This document shows positions 1 to 4,178 of a DNA stretch of 7,340 bases, one piece after another (the stretch's first letter is position 1; each line of letters begins with the position of its first letter). The position numbers and the translations under genes are program-made. Under the pieces are notes generated by a model. That model was not told where the DNA came from, did no database searches, and saw only the letters and a list, made by a program, of their open reading frames with translations. This stretch comes from Minisyncoccota bacterium (GTDB lineage Bacteria > Patescibacteriota > Minisyncoccia > Moranbacterales > GCA-2747515). The stretch spans positions 1 through 7,340 of the forward strand of contig CALHMM010000010.1 of NCBI GenBank assembly GCA_938034715.1. Reading direction: 5' to 3'.

Positions 1-1
1 A

Positions 2-274
2 GACGATCATGTTGTCGTCTCAAAAAAAGAGAGGCATGAGAAAGTGCGGTTTCGCTGTACATTACCTCTTGAAGGTGAGGTAAGAATTGACCTTTTTGAT
101 AGACGTTACTCTGTTTGGGCCGAAGAATTTTTTCTGGAATATACTGAATTGAAAACAATCGAAGCTCGTCAAAAGCGTTTGGAAGAAAATGATAAGCTTC
201 GGAGATTAGGGAAAGATCTTTTGCCTGCGATAGAAGATTACAAACTGGTTGTCTTTACACACTTTAAAGATTAG
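2..274 (+). CDS. Unrecognised protein, 3' part only
   Basis: The reading frame is open from the first bases of the window to a TAG stop, so the gene begins outside it and only about 90 C-terminal residues are visible. A GTG at 44 could be an internal start, but the frame continues upstream without a stop and no ribosome binding site precedes it, so I treat the gene as truncated by the window edge. The visible part has a beta-rich start (FRCTLPLEGEVRIDLFDRRYSVW) followed by a charged, probably helical segment (FFLEYTELKTIEARQKRLEENDKL). There is no membrane segment or cysteine cluster. I do not recognise the family. A terminator follows 50 bases later, so this is the last gene of its transcript. 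Confidence 0.55.
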   Translation, partial: DDHVVVSKKERHEKVRFRCTLPLEGEVRIDLFDRRYSVWAEEFFLEYTELKTIEARQKRLEENDKLRRLGKDLLPAIEDYKLVVFTHFKD

Positions 275-323
275 CCTACAGAGACTGACGTGTAGATATT
301 ACCGTCAGTCGAGGAATAAAATA

Positions 324-347
324 CATCACACTTTGTGGTGTTTTTTT
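324..347 (+). terminator. Rho-independent terminator after the first gene
   Basis: A 6-bp stem (CATCAC / GTGGTG, one T-G wobble) with a 5-base loop is followed by seven T residues. A second perfect 8-bp hairpin (GACTGACG 283-290 / CGTCAGTC 303-310) lies just upstream, between the stop codon and this terminator. It has no T tract and may be a 3'-end stabilising structure. Confidence 0.75.
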
Positions 348-504
348 GATGAATTTTTAAATTACATACAAATTCTCAGGACTTGTATCGGAAATCTTGA
401 GATTTTATTTGACTAGTCTCCGTCGTATTATTGACAAGGTGCTAAATATATGAAAACCTACTATTGAGCATCGTTCATTTTCACTAGACACTAGGAGTAA
501 AATT

Positions 505-828
505 ATGCTTATACCAAAAGTTGGTATTGACTACCTCGTAAATTACTATTTGGTTTTGGGTATTGGCGACAATGCAACTCAAGGTCAAGTAAAAAGTGGT
601 TACGACAGAAAGATCGCACGTCTCAACGCTATACTATCTAACGATGGTTCCACGGCCGATGAGAAGAAGATTGCCTCTCGGAGTTTGGTGTATTGCAATA
701 CTGCGCATGCTGTACTTTCCAAAGGCATAAGTCGTATGGAATACAACAGTGAATTAGGTCAGTGGGTCGCAGCAGGGAAACTAGTTAGTAATGATGGATT
801 TCCACCTCCGCCACCAGGTAGTGTATGA
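505..828 (+). CDS. J-domain-like protein lacking the HPD motif
   Basis: This 107-residue protein reads as a degenerate DnaJ J-domain. Residues 13-20 (NYYLVLGI) match helix I, 27-44 match helix II (QVKSGYDRKIARL), and 57-84 match helix III, ending in AHAVLSKGISRMEYNSEL, the usual end of a J-domain. The HPD tripeptide needed to stimulate DnaK ATPase should follow helix II near residue 41, but the sequence there is NAILSND, so canonical DnaK activation is not expected. The C-terminus ends in a five-proline run (FPPPPPGSV). The start is supported by AGGAG at 493-497, seven bases before ATG, the clearest Shine-Dalgarno site in the window. It is a monocistronic unit between two terminators. It may be a scaffold or binding module built on a J fold; the client is unknown. 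Confidence 0.8.
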   Translation: MLIPKVGIDYLVNYYLVLGIGDNATQGQVKSGYDRKIARLNAILSNDGSTADEKKIASRSLVYCNTAHAVLSKGISRMEYNSELGQWVAAGKLVSNDGFPPPPPGSV

Positions 829-856
829 CTGTGCTGTAGTTATAGATCGCCTCTTG

Positions 857-893
857 AAAGGCTTCGTTTATATTTATGCGAGGCCTTTATTTT
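857..893 (+). terminator. Terminator of the J-domain-like gene
   Basis: A 10-bp stem (AAAGGCTTCG 857-866 / CGAGGCCTTT 879-888, one G-T wobble) with a 12-base loop is followed by ATTTT. It lies 28 bases after the TGA stop. The T tract is short, so termination may be partial. Confidence 0.65.
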
Positions 894-938
894 GTAGATT
901 ATTTCAGGGGTATTTTTTCTTTTTGTTTTATGACTCTT

Positions 939-947
939 ATTTTATCA
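939..947 (-). promoter_or_regulatory. Orphan extended -10 box in repeat A
   Basis: On the minus strand this reads TGATAAAAT (TGn plus TAAAAT). It matches the box in front of the 1802-2461 gene (2482-2490) base for base. No good -35 is seen, and there is no open frame downstream on this strand before the J-domain gene. Confidence 0.4.
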
Positions 948-985
948 CGGTATTTCGATTCTCCTCACTACTCACCTCTTTTGGC

Positions 986-1009
986 AAAAAAACCGCTCTG
1001 TGGAGTGGT
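986..1009 (-). terminator. Minus-strand terminator of the acidic hypothetical gene
   Basis: On the minus strand ACCACTC and GAGCGGT pair (one A-C mismatch) around a 4-base loop and run into seven T residues. It lies past the 28-bp site, about 95 bases after the stop of the 1104-1439 gene. The equivalent structure in the right repeat copy (2536-2550) has lost its loop through a 3-base deletion. Confidence 0.55.
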
Positions 1010-1029
1010 TCTTGTGGTGTATTTTATCT

Positions 1030-1057
1030 GAGCCAGATAGTTGATGACGTTAGAACT
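1030..1057. repeat. 28-bp site, copy 1
   Basis: The pattern is GAGCCAGAYAGT, two variable bases, then ATGACGTTAGAACT. Three copies occur in the window (also 1746-1773 and 2572-2599), differing only at one pyrimidine and the two variable bases. Each lies 13-46 bases after the stop codon of a different, unrelated minus-strand gene. The surrounding sequence is shared between copies 1 and 3 but not copy 2, so the 28 bp is the common unit. Confidence 0.9.
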
Positions 1058-1103
1058 GTGTTTCTTACATGTTAATTCAATCTATTTCAACAATTTAGTT
1101 ATT

Positions 1104-1439
1104 TTACTGAAAATTTACTGGATTCGCTTCCATCAAGTCGCGTATCGCCCTTAACTGTCCATATCGATTCATACCTTCATCAATATCACCTTCATCAGCA
1201 TTCAAATTCCCATTAATGGATTCAATAATCAACTTTCTTTTATTAAGTATTTCCTCAATCTTACCATCTTCAAGCTTAATCTGAGCTTGTAATGACGCTT
1301 CTTTGTATCCCTTTTCAAAATTCTCATCATCATACAGAGGTATTTGTCCACCCTCCTCATAATTTGGTATTCTCTCTGGGCGAGAGATGCCACCATTAGA
1401 CTCTACTTCTTGTGTTATAGGTTTTTCAAAATTATTCAT
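1104..1439 (-). CDS. Small acidic hypothetical protein
   Basis: This 111-residue protein has no signal peptide, membrane segment or cysteine. Residues 1-40 are polar and look disordered (PITQEVESNGG, EEGGQIPLYDDEN). Residues 42-108 are charged and probably helical (GYKEASLQAQIKLEDGKIEEILNKRK, then GMNRYGQLRAIRDLMEAN), so a short coiled coil or helical hairpin is plausible. I do not recognise the family and assign no function. The ATG is preceded by an A/T-rich leader without a Shine-Dalgarno site, about 25 bases after a plausible promoter. The flanks on both sides are shared with those of the SUKH gene at 2613-3008 although the proteins are unrelated, which suggests the gene occupies an exchangeable slot. 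Confidence 0.7.
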   Translation of the reverse strand: MNNFEKPITQEVESNGGISRPERIPNYEEGGQIPLYDDENFEKGYKEASLQAQIKLEDGKIEEILNKRKLIIESINGNLNADEGDIDEGMNRYGQLRAIRDLMEANPVNFQ

Positions 1440-1470
1440 ATTCTTATTTACACTAAAATCTTATTCTTTT

Positions 1471-1497
1471 ATCTTATCACAGTTCGAGCCTTGTCTA
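1471..1497 (-). promoter_or_regulatory. Promoter of the acidic hypothetical gene
   Basis: The minus strand shows TAGACA (1492-1497), a 15-base spacer and TAAGAT (1471-1476). TGA precedes the -10, giving the extended form TGATAAGAT. The spacer is shorter than ideal, but the extended -10 resembles those of the neighbouring array genes. Confidence 0.45.
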
Positions 1498-1590
1498 ATA
1501 TTCCCACCGCTAGTCAAAATACGTGAACCAAAAAAATCGCTATAGTTAGCTACTTCTCTGGCATAATTTTATCTGAGCGAGTGAGCGGAA
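1481..1590. repeat. Repeat B, left copy of a ~110-bp repeat ending in the tRNA-Gly 3' end (pairs with 3044-3154)
   Basis: The block from AGTTC at 1481 to GAGCGGAA at 1590 aligns with 3044-3154. The first 40 bases match weakly. The rest matches well: GAACC, an A7 run and TCGCTATA are identical, and the block ends in 17 identical bases from the tRNA-Gly acceptor and T-stem (1574-1590 = 3138-3154). The two copies bracket about 1.45 kb holding the PsbP-like and SUKH genes. Confidence 0.75.
1530..1552 (-). terminator. Decayed copy of the tRNA-Gly terminator
   Basis: On the minus strand the stem TAGCTA / TAGCGA (one mismatch) around a 4-base loop runs into seven T residues. It is the counterpart of the intact terminator at 3093-3115 and could end readthrough from element E1. 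Confidence 0.5.
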
Positions 1591-1702
1591 ATCTTACACG
1601 TCGTTTCACTCCTTTGTAAAACCTGCGGGTTTTCCAGCTTTCCACCAACTGGGAAACCAGAGTTTCCCCGACCCCCTTCCACGTTCGATTCCGCTCAATC
1701 AG
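1573..1702. repeat. tRNA-associated structured element E1 (Gly type)
   Basis: A three-stem element. The outer stem pairs CTGA 1573-1576 with TCAG 1699-1702 and TGAGCGGAA 1582-1590 with TTCCGCTCA 1689-1697. Stem 2 is AAAACC 1618-1623 / GGTTTT 1628-1633. Stem 3 is GGGAAAC 1651-1657 / GTTTCCC 1662-1668. The linkers CTTTCCACCA and CCGACCCCCTT are shared with E2 and E3. The left end has 17 bases identical to the tRNA-Gly 3' end, and the right end has 15 bases identical to its complement (3146-3160). It lies 1.4 kb from tRNA-Gly, unlike E2 and E3, which sit next to their tRNAs. Confidence 0.8.
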
Positions 1703-1744
1703 AAATAGTAAAAGCCCCAGTTAGAACTAGGGCTTTTACTATTT
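1703..1744. terminator. Strong bidirectional hairpin terminator
   Basis: A perfect 15-bp stem (1703-1717 with 1730-1744, containing AGTAAAAGCCC / GGGCTTTTACT) has a 12-base loop. T-rich 3' arms are present in both directions. It most likely ends the 1802-2461 transcript on the minus strand. The loop contains GTTAGAACT (1720-1728), the last nine bases of the 28-bp site that starts two bases beyond the hairpin. Confidence 0.75.
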
Positions 1745-1745
1745 T

Positions 1746-1773
1746 GAGCCAGACAGTACATGACGTTAGAACT
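1746..1773. repeat. 28-bp site, copy 2
   Basis: This has the same pattern as 1030-1057, with C instead of T at the pyrimidine. It lies 28 bases after the stop of the PsbP-like gene and directly next to the strong hairpin. Its flanks differ from those of copies 1 and 3. Confidence 0.9.
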
Positions 1774-1801
1774 GCATTTACCAGAAACTTAGAGATAAAT
1801 A

Positions 1802-2461
1802 TTAGTACATAAATGTTACTGACTCAAAAATTTCATCAAAAAATGGGTTCTCTTGGGATTCACATTGCTCTTTTAGCTTTGCATCATATGTATTATCTTG
1901 AAGCATTTGATAGTATGCAGTAAAGAAAATATCCTTGTTTCCAAATCGTGTAATTTTTTCTACACGACAACCAGGAAACTTACTTACCTCTTCCCATGAC
2001 TTCTGAACATCTGCCTCAACTCTTTGTATGTTCGTATCTGCTTCGTCTACGGCTATTGAAATAATCGGATGTATTAATTCATTTGAGCCACTAATATGGA
2101 AAGAATTTACATTGCATGGAGTTGCCTCACTGCATGGAATAGGATATGCGCCCAAGCCAGTGGTACGTGTCTTTATCTTTCTTATTGTCCAATCTTGAGG
2201 AACACGAAAAGATATGCCAACTTCTTTATCAGAGAAGTTTTTCCATGATGATGTATTTCCCAAACTTGCAATTGAGAGATTGCTGTAATCAACCTGTGTT
2301 TCTACAAACTTTTTTTGCGCATTATCCTTATCATCACGAATGAGTGTATTACCAACTTGCATTTTTTCCTGTGACGAATTAATAACAAAAGCAAAACCTA
2401 CACACGCAGCTACGAGTACAAGAATTGCGATTGCGAAGTTTGAATCAATATTATTTTTCAT
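1802..2461 (-). CDS. Membrane-anchored extracytoplasmic protein, PsbP-like domain
   Basis: This 219-residue protein has one N-terminal transmembrane helix (about 8-27, FAIAILVLVAACVGFAFVI) and should face outward. After a polar linker (28-70), residues 72-92 (SWKNFSDKEVGISFRVPQDW) match the opening of PsbP/DcrB-like small domains (an aromatic, a strand entering GxSFxxP, then DW). The end, FFDEIFESVTF, fits the usual closing strand (ILxTFKF) of that group. The ectodomain has four cysteines (110, 116, 165, 200), enough for two disulfides. Function is unknown; such proteins are common as surface or envelope lipoprotein-like components, and I infer nothing more specific. The start ATG lies at the exact edge of repeat C, so its promoter and 14-base leader are inside the repeat. 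The leader has no Shine-Dalgarno site. A strong terminator follows. Confidence 0.75.
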   Translation of the reverse strand: MKNNIDSNFAIAILVLVAACVGFAFVINSSQEKMQVGNTLIRDDKDNAQKKFVETQVDYSNLSIASLGNTSSWKNFSDKEVGISFRVPQDWTIRKIKTRTTGLGAYPIPCSEATPCNVNSFHISGSNELIHPIISIAVDEADTNIQRVEADVQKSWEEVSKFPGCRVEKITRFGNKDIFFTAYYQMLQDNTYDAKLKEQCESQENPFFDEIFESVTFMY

Positions 2462-2481
2462 TTTTTCTTTTTATGATTCTT

Positions 2482-2490
2482 ATTTTATCA
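2482..2490 (-). promoter_or_regulatory. Extended -10 of the PsbP-like gene
   Basis: The minus strand reads TGATAAAAT, about 20 bases before the ATG, which predicts a leader of roughly 14 bases. The -35 region is poor (TGAGAA at 17-base spacing), as is common for extended -10 promoters. Confidence 0.5.
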
Positions 2491-2571
2491 TACCATTTCG
2501 ATTCTTCTCACTAGTCACCTCTTTTCACAAAACAAAACCGCTCTGAGTGATTCTTGTGGTATATTTGTGAT

Positions 2572-2599
2572 GAGCCAGATAGTAAATGACGTTAGAACT
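2572..2599. repeat. 28-bp site, copy 3
   Basis: It lies 13 bases after the stop of the SUKH gene. Its inner 11 bases ATGACGTTAGA (2586-2596) are repeated inverted at 2998-3008, over the start codon of that gene. TTAGAACTAT (2592-2601) recurs inverted at 3042-3051. Confidence 0.9.
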
Positions 2600-2612
2600 A
2601 TCGTGAGGAGTA

Positions 2613-3008
2613 TTAACCTTCGTCAATCCAGACTTTCTTAATCCAATCTGCTAGACTTTCCCACTTTTCATCAACAGTTCCATTGTGACTCCAAAATACC
2701 ACTTCACCTTCCTTGCTCATACAGTAGAAATCTGCGTTATCTTCACAAATTGGTATAAGGTCTTTTGGGATGCCCCATTCTCTAGCAGAAGCGAATAACT
2801 CTTTGTCATCATACCCAATTGCCATTAGTTCGAGTGTGCCATAGGAGATGCCGCCGACGTTCTCCAAGAACTTAGCAAAATCAGGATGAAATGAGACGCC
2901 CTCTCTTTTTTCTACAGCTGCAATTTCGTCTCTCGTAGGAACTTTCAGTGATTTTGGCACATCTGTCTTGTTTGCTTTCAAATATTCTATTGCTTCATCT
3001 AACGTCAT
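2613..3008 (-). CDS. SUKH / SMI1-KNR4 family protein, possible immunity protein
   Basis: This 131-residue cytoplasmic protein has the SUKH layout. An N-terminal helix and PTRDEIAAVEKREGVSFHPDF (25-44) lead into the signature AKFLENVGGISYG (45-57). A beta-rich middle follows (LELMAIGYDD, LIPICEDNADFYCMSKEGEVVFWSHNG, 59-110), then a closing helix (WESLADWIKKVW, 116-127). This matches the family's usual length and order. Bacterial SUKH proteins are known mainly as immunity proteins against nuclease and other polymorphic toxins, but some have other roles. No toxin gene is visible nearby, so the immunity role is a family-based inference. The start is supported by AGAGGA close before ATG (spacing short) and by an extended -10. 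It shares both flanks with the 1104-1439 gene. Confidence 0.85.
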   Translation of the reverse strand: MTLDEAIEYLKANKTDVPKSLKVPTRDEIAAVEKREGVSFHPDFAKFLENVGGISYGTLELMAIGYDDKELFASAREWGIPKDLIPICEDNADFYCMSKEGEVVFWSHNGTVDEKWESLADWIKKVWIDEG

Positions 3009-3033
3009 AGTCCTCTGCTATGTTTATTGTTAA

Positions 3034-3042
3034 ATTGTAGCA
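3034..3042 (-). promoter_or_regulatory. Extended -10 of the SUKH gene
   Basis: The minus strand reads TGCTACAAT (TGn plus TACAAT, five of six to consensus). TTGAGC (3055-3060) sits upstream at a 15-base spacing. The predicted start near 3027 leaves an 18-19-base leader. The inverted AGTTCTAA motif overlaps the spacer. Confidence 0.55.
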
Positions 3043-3043
3043 T

Positions 3044-3154
3044 AGTTCTAATCTGCTCAATTATTCCACTAACTATTCGAAATATCAGAACCAAAAAAAT
3101 CGCTATAATTAGCGACTTTTGAGGTGTTTTTTTGATTTGAGCGAGTGAGCGGAA
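3044..3154. repeat. Repeat D, right copy of the ~110-bp repeat (pairs with 1481-1590)
   Basis: It runs from AGTTCTAATC at 3044 through the tRNA-Gly terminator into the 3' part of the intact tRNA-Gly. It lies just upstream of the SUKH gene, as repeat B lies upstream of the 1104-1439 gene. Confidence 0.75.
3093..3115 (-). terminator. Terminator of tRNA-Gly
   Basis: On the minus strand the perfect stem TCGCTA / TAGCGA with loop ATTA runs into seven T residues. It starts 25 bases after the tRNA 3' end and upstream of the SUKH promoter, so the tRNA and the gene array are separate transcripts. Confidence 0.8.
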
Positions 3155-3211
3155 TCGAACCGCCATTTCTACCTTGGCAAGGTGGTGTAATAACCATTAT
3201 ACGACACTCGC
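3140..3211 (-). tRNA. tRNA-Gly (GCC)
   Basis: A 72-nt cloverleaf: acceptor GCGAGTG / CACTCGC, D arm with AATGGTT, anticodon loop TTGCCAA (GCC) and T arm GGCGG-TTCGATT-CCGCT. The anticodon stem has one C-A mismatch. The discriminator is U and CCA is not encoded. The first bases lie inside the stem of a large hairpin (3209-3250), so the usual promoter position is occupied and transcription probably comes from upstream. The 3' end is copied at 1574-1590. Confidence 0.93.
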
Positions 3212-3250
3212 CTGCCAAAATTTTTTCCTTGGAAAAAACTTAGGCAGGCG
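3209..3250. repeat. Hairpin L, left bracket of the GIY-YIG unit
   Basis: A very stable hairpin: CGCCTGCC 3209-3216 pairs with GGCAGGCG 3243-3250, and TTTTTTCC 3221-3228 with GGAAAAAA 3231-3238, leaving a 2-base gap and an internal AAAA/CTTA mismatch. Its reverse complement resembles 3592-3631 on the other side of the GIY-YIG gene (shared TAAGTTTTTT and AAAAAATTTTGGCA). A 12-bp palindrome CAGGCGCGCCTG (3245-3256) overlaps its right arm. It may also terminate the GIY-YIG transcript. Confidence 0.8.
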
Positions 3251-3275
3251 CGCCTGTAGCGTACAGCCATAACTC

Positions 3276-3530
3276 CTAGTTTTCAAAGTAATTCTTCAAT
3301 ATTTTCTGAAGATGCTTTCTGCCCCATCCAGATTTGAGAAATCTTTCTCTATCTAGGGCATCTTCTTTGTTCGCAAATGCTTCATAGTGAATAATTTTCC
3401 ATGGACCCTTATTCTTCGTCGATGGATTATCACCATCATTGTGTTGTTTCAATCTCTTTTTCAAGTCACGCGTAAATCCTTTATATAGTGATCCCGTTGT
3501 TTCGCATTCTAGGATATATACATAATACAT
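3276..3530 (-). CDS. Small GIY-YIG family endonuclease (UvrC-N / YhbQ-like)
   Basis: This 84-residue single-domain protein is the usual length for stand-alone GIY-YIG proteins. Tyr5 lies in YVYIL (the GIY strand). GSLYKGFTRDL (13-23) is the YIG strand, with Lys in place of Ile. Arg26 and His30 lie in KKRLKQHNDG, and Glu62 in the helix ALDRERFLKSGWGRKHL. The tyrosines, arginine and metal-binding glutamate of the family are therefore present and activity is plausible. No other domain is fused, so DNA target choice is unknown. The start is the only ATG before the GIY strand, with a weak AGAGA upstream. It lies between tRNA-Gly and a CAT tRNA and is bracketed by inverted hairpins abutting both, which suggests a mobile or decoy-like unit rather than a repair gene. 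Confidence 0.9.
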   Translation of the reverse strand: MYYVYILECETTGSLYKGFTRDLKKRLKQHNDGDNPSTKNKGPWKIIHYEAFANKEDALDRERFLKSGWGRKHLQKILKNYFEN

Positions 3531-3591
3531 ATCTCTCTTATGACTATTTACGAAACTACCTACTAAAACCTCTCATGGAAAATTTTGGCTA

Positions 3592-3631
3592 GCCTGCATG
3601 CATAAGTTTTTTTGTAAAAAATTTTGGCATG
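3592..3631. repeat. Hairpin R, right bracket of the GIY-YIG unit
   Basis: CATGC 3597-3601 pairs with GCATG 3627-3631, and a T7 run pairs with AAAAAA 3616-3621. It is an inverted, diverged copy of hairpin L. It ends one base before the discriminator of the CAT tRNA, so it also acts as that tRNA's immediate 3' trailer. A truncated extra copy (GGAAAATTTTGGC, 3578-3589) precedes it. Confidence 0.7.
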
Positions 3632-3704
3632 TGGGACCGGCAGGATTTGAACCTGCGACCAAGCGATTATGAGTCGCCTGCTCTAACCGCTGAGCTACGG
3701 TCCC
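3632..3704 (-). tRNA. tRNA with CAT anticodon, probably tRNA-Ile2 (lysidine type)
   Basis: A 73-nt cloverleaf: acceptor GGGACCG / CGGTCCC, D arm GCTC-AGCGGTTA-GAGC, anticodon loop CTCATAA, T arm GCAGG-TTCAAAT-CCTGC, discriminator A, no encoded CCA. It is not an initiator, since position 1-72 is paired and the G-C triplets in the anticodon stem are absent. The anticodon stem and variable region (GGCGACTCATAATCGC, TTGGTCGC) match, from memory, the E. coli ileX type, so I favour Ile reading AUA after lysidine modification over elongator Met. Confidence 0.9.
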
Positions 3705-3725
3705 TCATATCTGATGGTCGACCTT

Positions 3726-3756
3726 ACAGATATAGATTGTGGAGTACTATATCTGT
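3726..3756. other. Inter-tRNA hairpin
   Basis: A perfect 10-bp stem ACAGATATAG / CTATATCTGT with an 11-base loop starts at the tRNA-Phe discriminator and fills most of the 51-base gap to the CAT tRNA. No T tract follows on the minus strand, so it looks like a processing structure in a Phe-CAT co-transcript rather than a terminator. Confidence 0.55.
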
Positions 3757-3827
3757 GCCGGGAGAGAGAATCGAACTCTCGACACAAGGATTTTCAGTCC
3801 TTTGCTCTACCACTGAGCTACCCCGGC
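3756..3827 (-). tRNA. tRNA-Phe (GAA)
   Basis: A 72-nt cloverleaf: acceptor GCCGGGG / TCCCGGC (one G-U), D arm GCTC-AGTGGTA-GAGC, anticodon stem-loop AAGGA-CTGAAAA-TCCTT (GAA) and T arm GAGAG-TTCGATT-CTCTC. The discriminator is A and no CCA is encoded. The A/T-rich upstream region 3828-3908 contains no promoter I can call confidently. Confidence 0.95.
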
Positions 3828-3908
3828 ACGTCTAACTTTCATCAGACAGAATTTTGCATTACAAGACGTAATGAATAATGCTATATGATCAATGTTTTTT
3901 CGACAAGC

Positions 3909-4028
3909 TGTGCACGCTGAGAGACTCGAACTCGCTTCGCTCTTTGAAACCCCGCGGTTTCAAGTCTTCCGCCACGAGGAAAATTCTTTTCCCCGACCCC
4001 CTTTGGTTCGTGTCTCATTCACATGCGC
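3909..4028. repeat. tRNA-associated structured element E2 (Val type)
   Basis: The left 25 bases (3909-3933) are identical to the tRNA-Val 3' end with trailer (4074-4098). The right end GTTCGTGTCTCA (4006-4017) is a near-complement of the same arm. Stem 2 is TTGAAACC 3944-3951 / GGTTTCAA 3956-3963. Stem 3 is GGAAAA 3978-3983 / TTTTCC 3987-3992. Linkers TCTTCCGCCAC and CCGACCCCCTT match E1 and E3. It lies 47 bases past the 3' end of tRNA-Val. Confidence 0.8.
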
Positions 4029-4075
4029 AATGTAGTGCTATTTTTTAACGTACTGTCTTGCGTTTTTTCACTGTG

Positions 4076-4149
4076 TGCACGCTGAGAGACTCGAACTCCC
4101 GGCCCTCTCGGTGTAAACGAGATGCTCTAACCAACTGAGCTAAGCGTGC
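4076..4149 (-). tRNA. tRNA-Val (TAC)
   Basis: A 74-nt cloverleaf: acceptor GCACGCT / AGCGTGC, D arm GCTC-AGTTGGTTA-GAGC, anticodon stem-loop TCTCG-TTTACAC-CGAGA (TAC) and T arm GGGAG-TTCGAGT-CTCTC with one G-U. The discriminator is A and CCA is not encoded. The last 24 or so bases are duplicated in E2. No T-tract terminator is visible before E2. Confidence 0.95.
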
Positions 4150-4178
4150 GTAATGTGATCCAAAGATCAATAAAATCT

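Larger units (their letters stand above)
912..1057. repeat. Repeat A, left copy of a ~145-bp intergenic repeat (pairs with 2460-2599)
   Basis: This stretch aligns over its full length with 2460-2599, at roughly 85-90% identity by eye and with gaps of 5, 2 and 3 bases. Both copies hold, on the minus strand, the 28-bp site, a terminator-like hairpin and an extended -10 box. The right copy ends exactly at the ATG of the 1802-2461 gene. Here the equivalent triplet is ATA and no gene follows, so the promoter is orphaned. The copy marks the left edge of the minus-strand gene array. Confidence 0.85.
2460..2599. repeat. Repeat C, right copy of the ~145-bp intergenic repeat (pairs with 912-1057)
   Basis: It fills the whole gap between the SUKH gene and the PsbP-like gene apart from 13 bases. 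On the minus strand it carries, in order, the 28-bp site, a weakened terminator hairpin (AAAACCGCTCTG region) and an extended -10 box, and it ends at the ATG of the next gene. The shared block starts at the same base as the coding region, which makes it a self-contained 3'-end plus promoter unit. Confidence 0.85.

Noticed and set aside
431..464. TTGACA (431-436) with TACTAT (459-464) as promoter of the J-domain-like gene
   Set aside because: The spacer is 22 bases, outside the working range, and no better -10 lies 16-18 bases from TTGACA. The true promoter was not found.
791..1075. 94-residue open frame on the plus strand, and a similar frame at 2340-2546
   Set aside because: Their resembling peptides (FYDSYFI, FRF-SL-TSF) only reflect the DNA repeat A/C. 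The frames cross terminators and opposite-strand promoter sequence and have no ribosome binding site.
1030..2599. 28-bp sites as integron attC sites
   Set aside because: CGTTAGAAC recalls the attC core GTTRRRY, but the seventh base is A rather than a pyrimidine. No matching R''/L'' arms form a 60-100-base hairpin, and no integrase is present.
3629..3835. 68-residue plus-strand frame containing WDRQDLNLRPSDYESPALTAEL
   Set aside because: This is the well-known spurious translation of antisense tRNA sequence, here across the CAT and Phe tRNAs.
3909..4028. E2 as an extra or intron-containing tRNA-Val
   Set aside because: Only the T arm and acceptor 3' strand are present. There is no D arm, anticodon arm or 5' acceptor strand, and the conserved core is shared with E1 and E3 instead.
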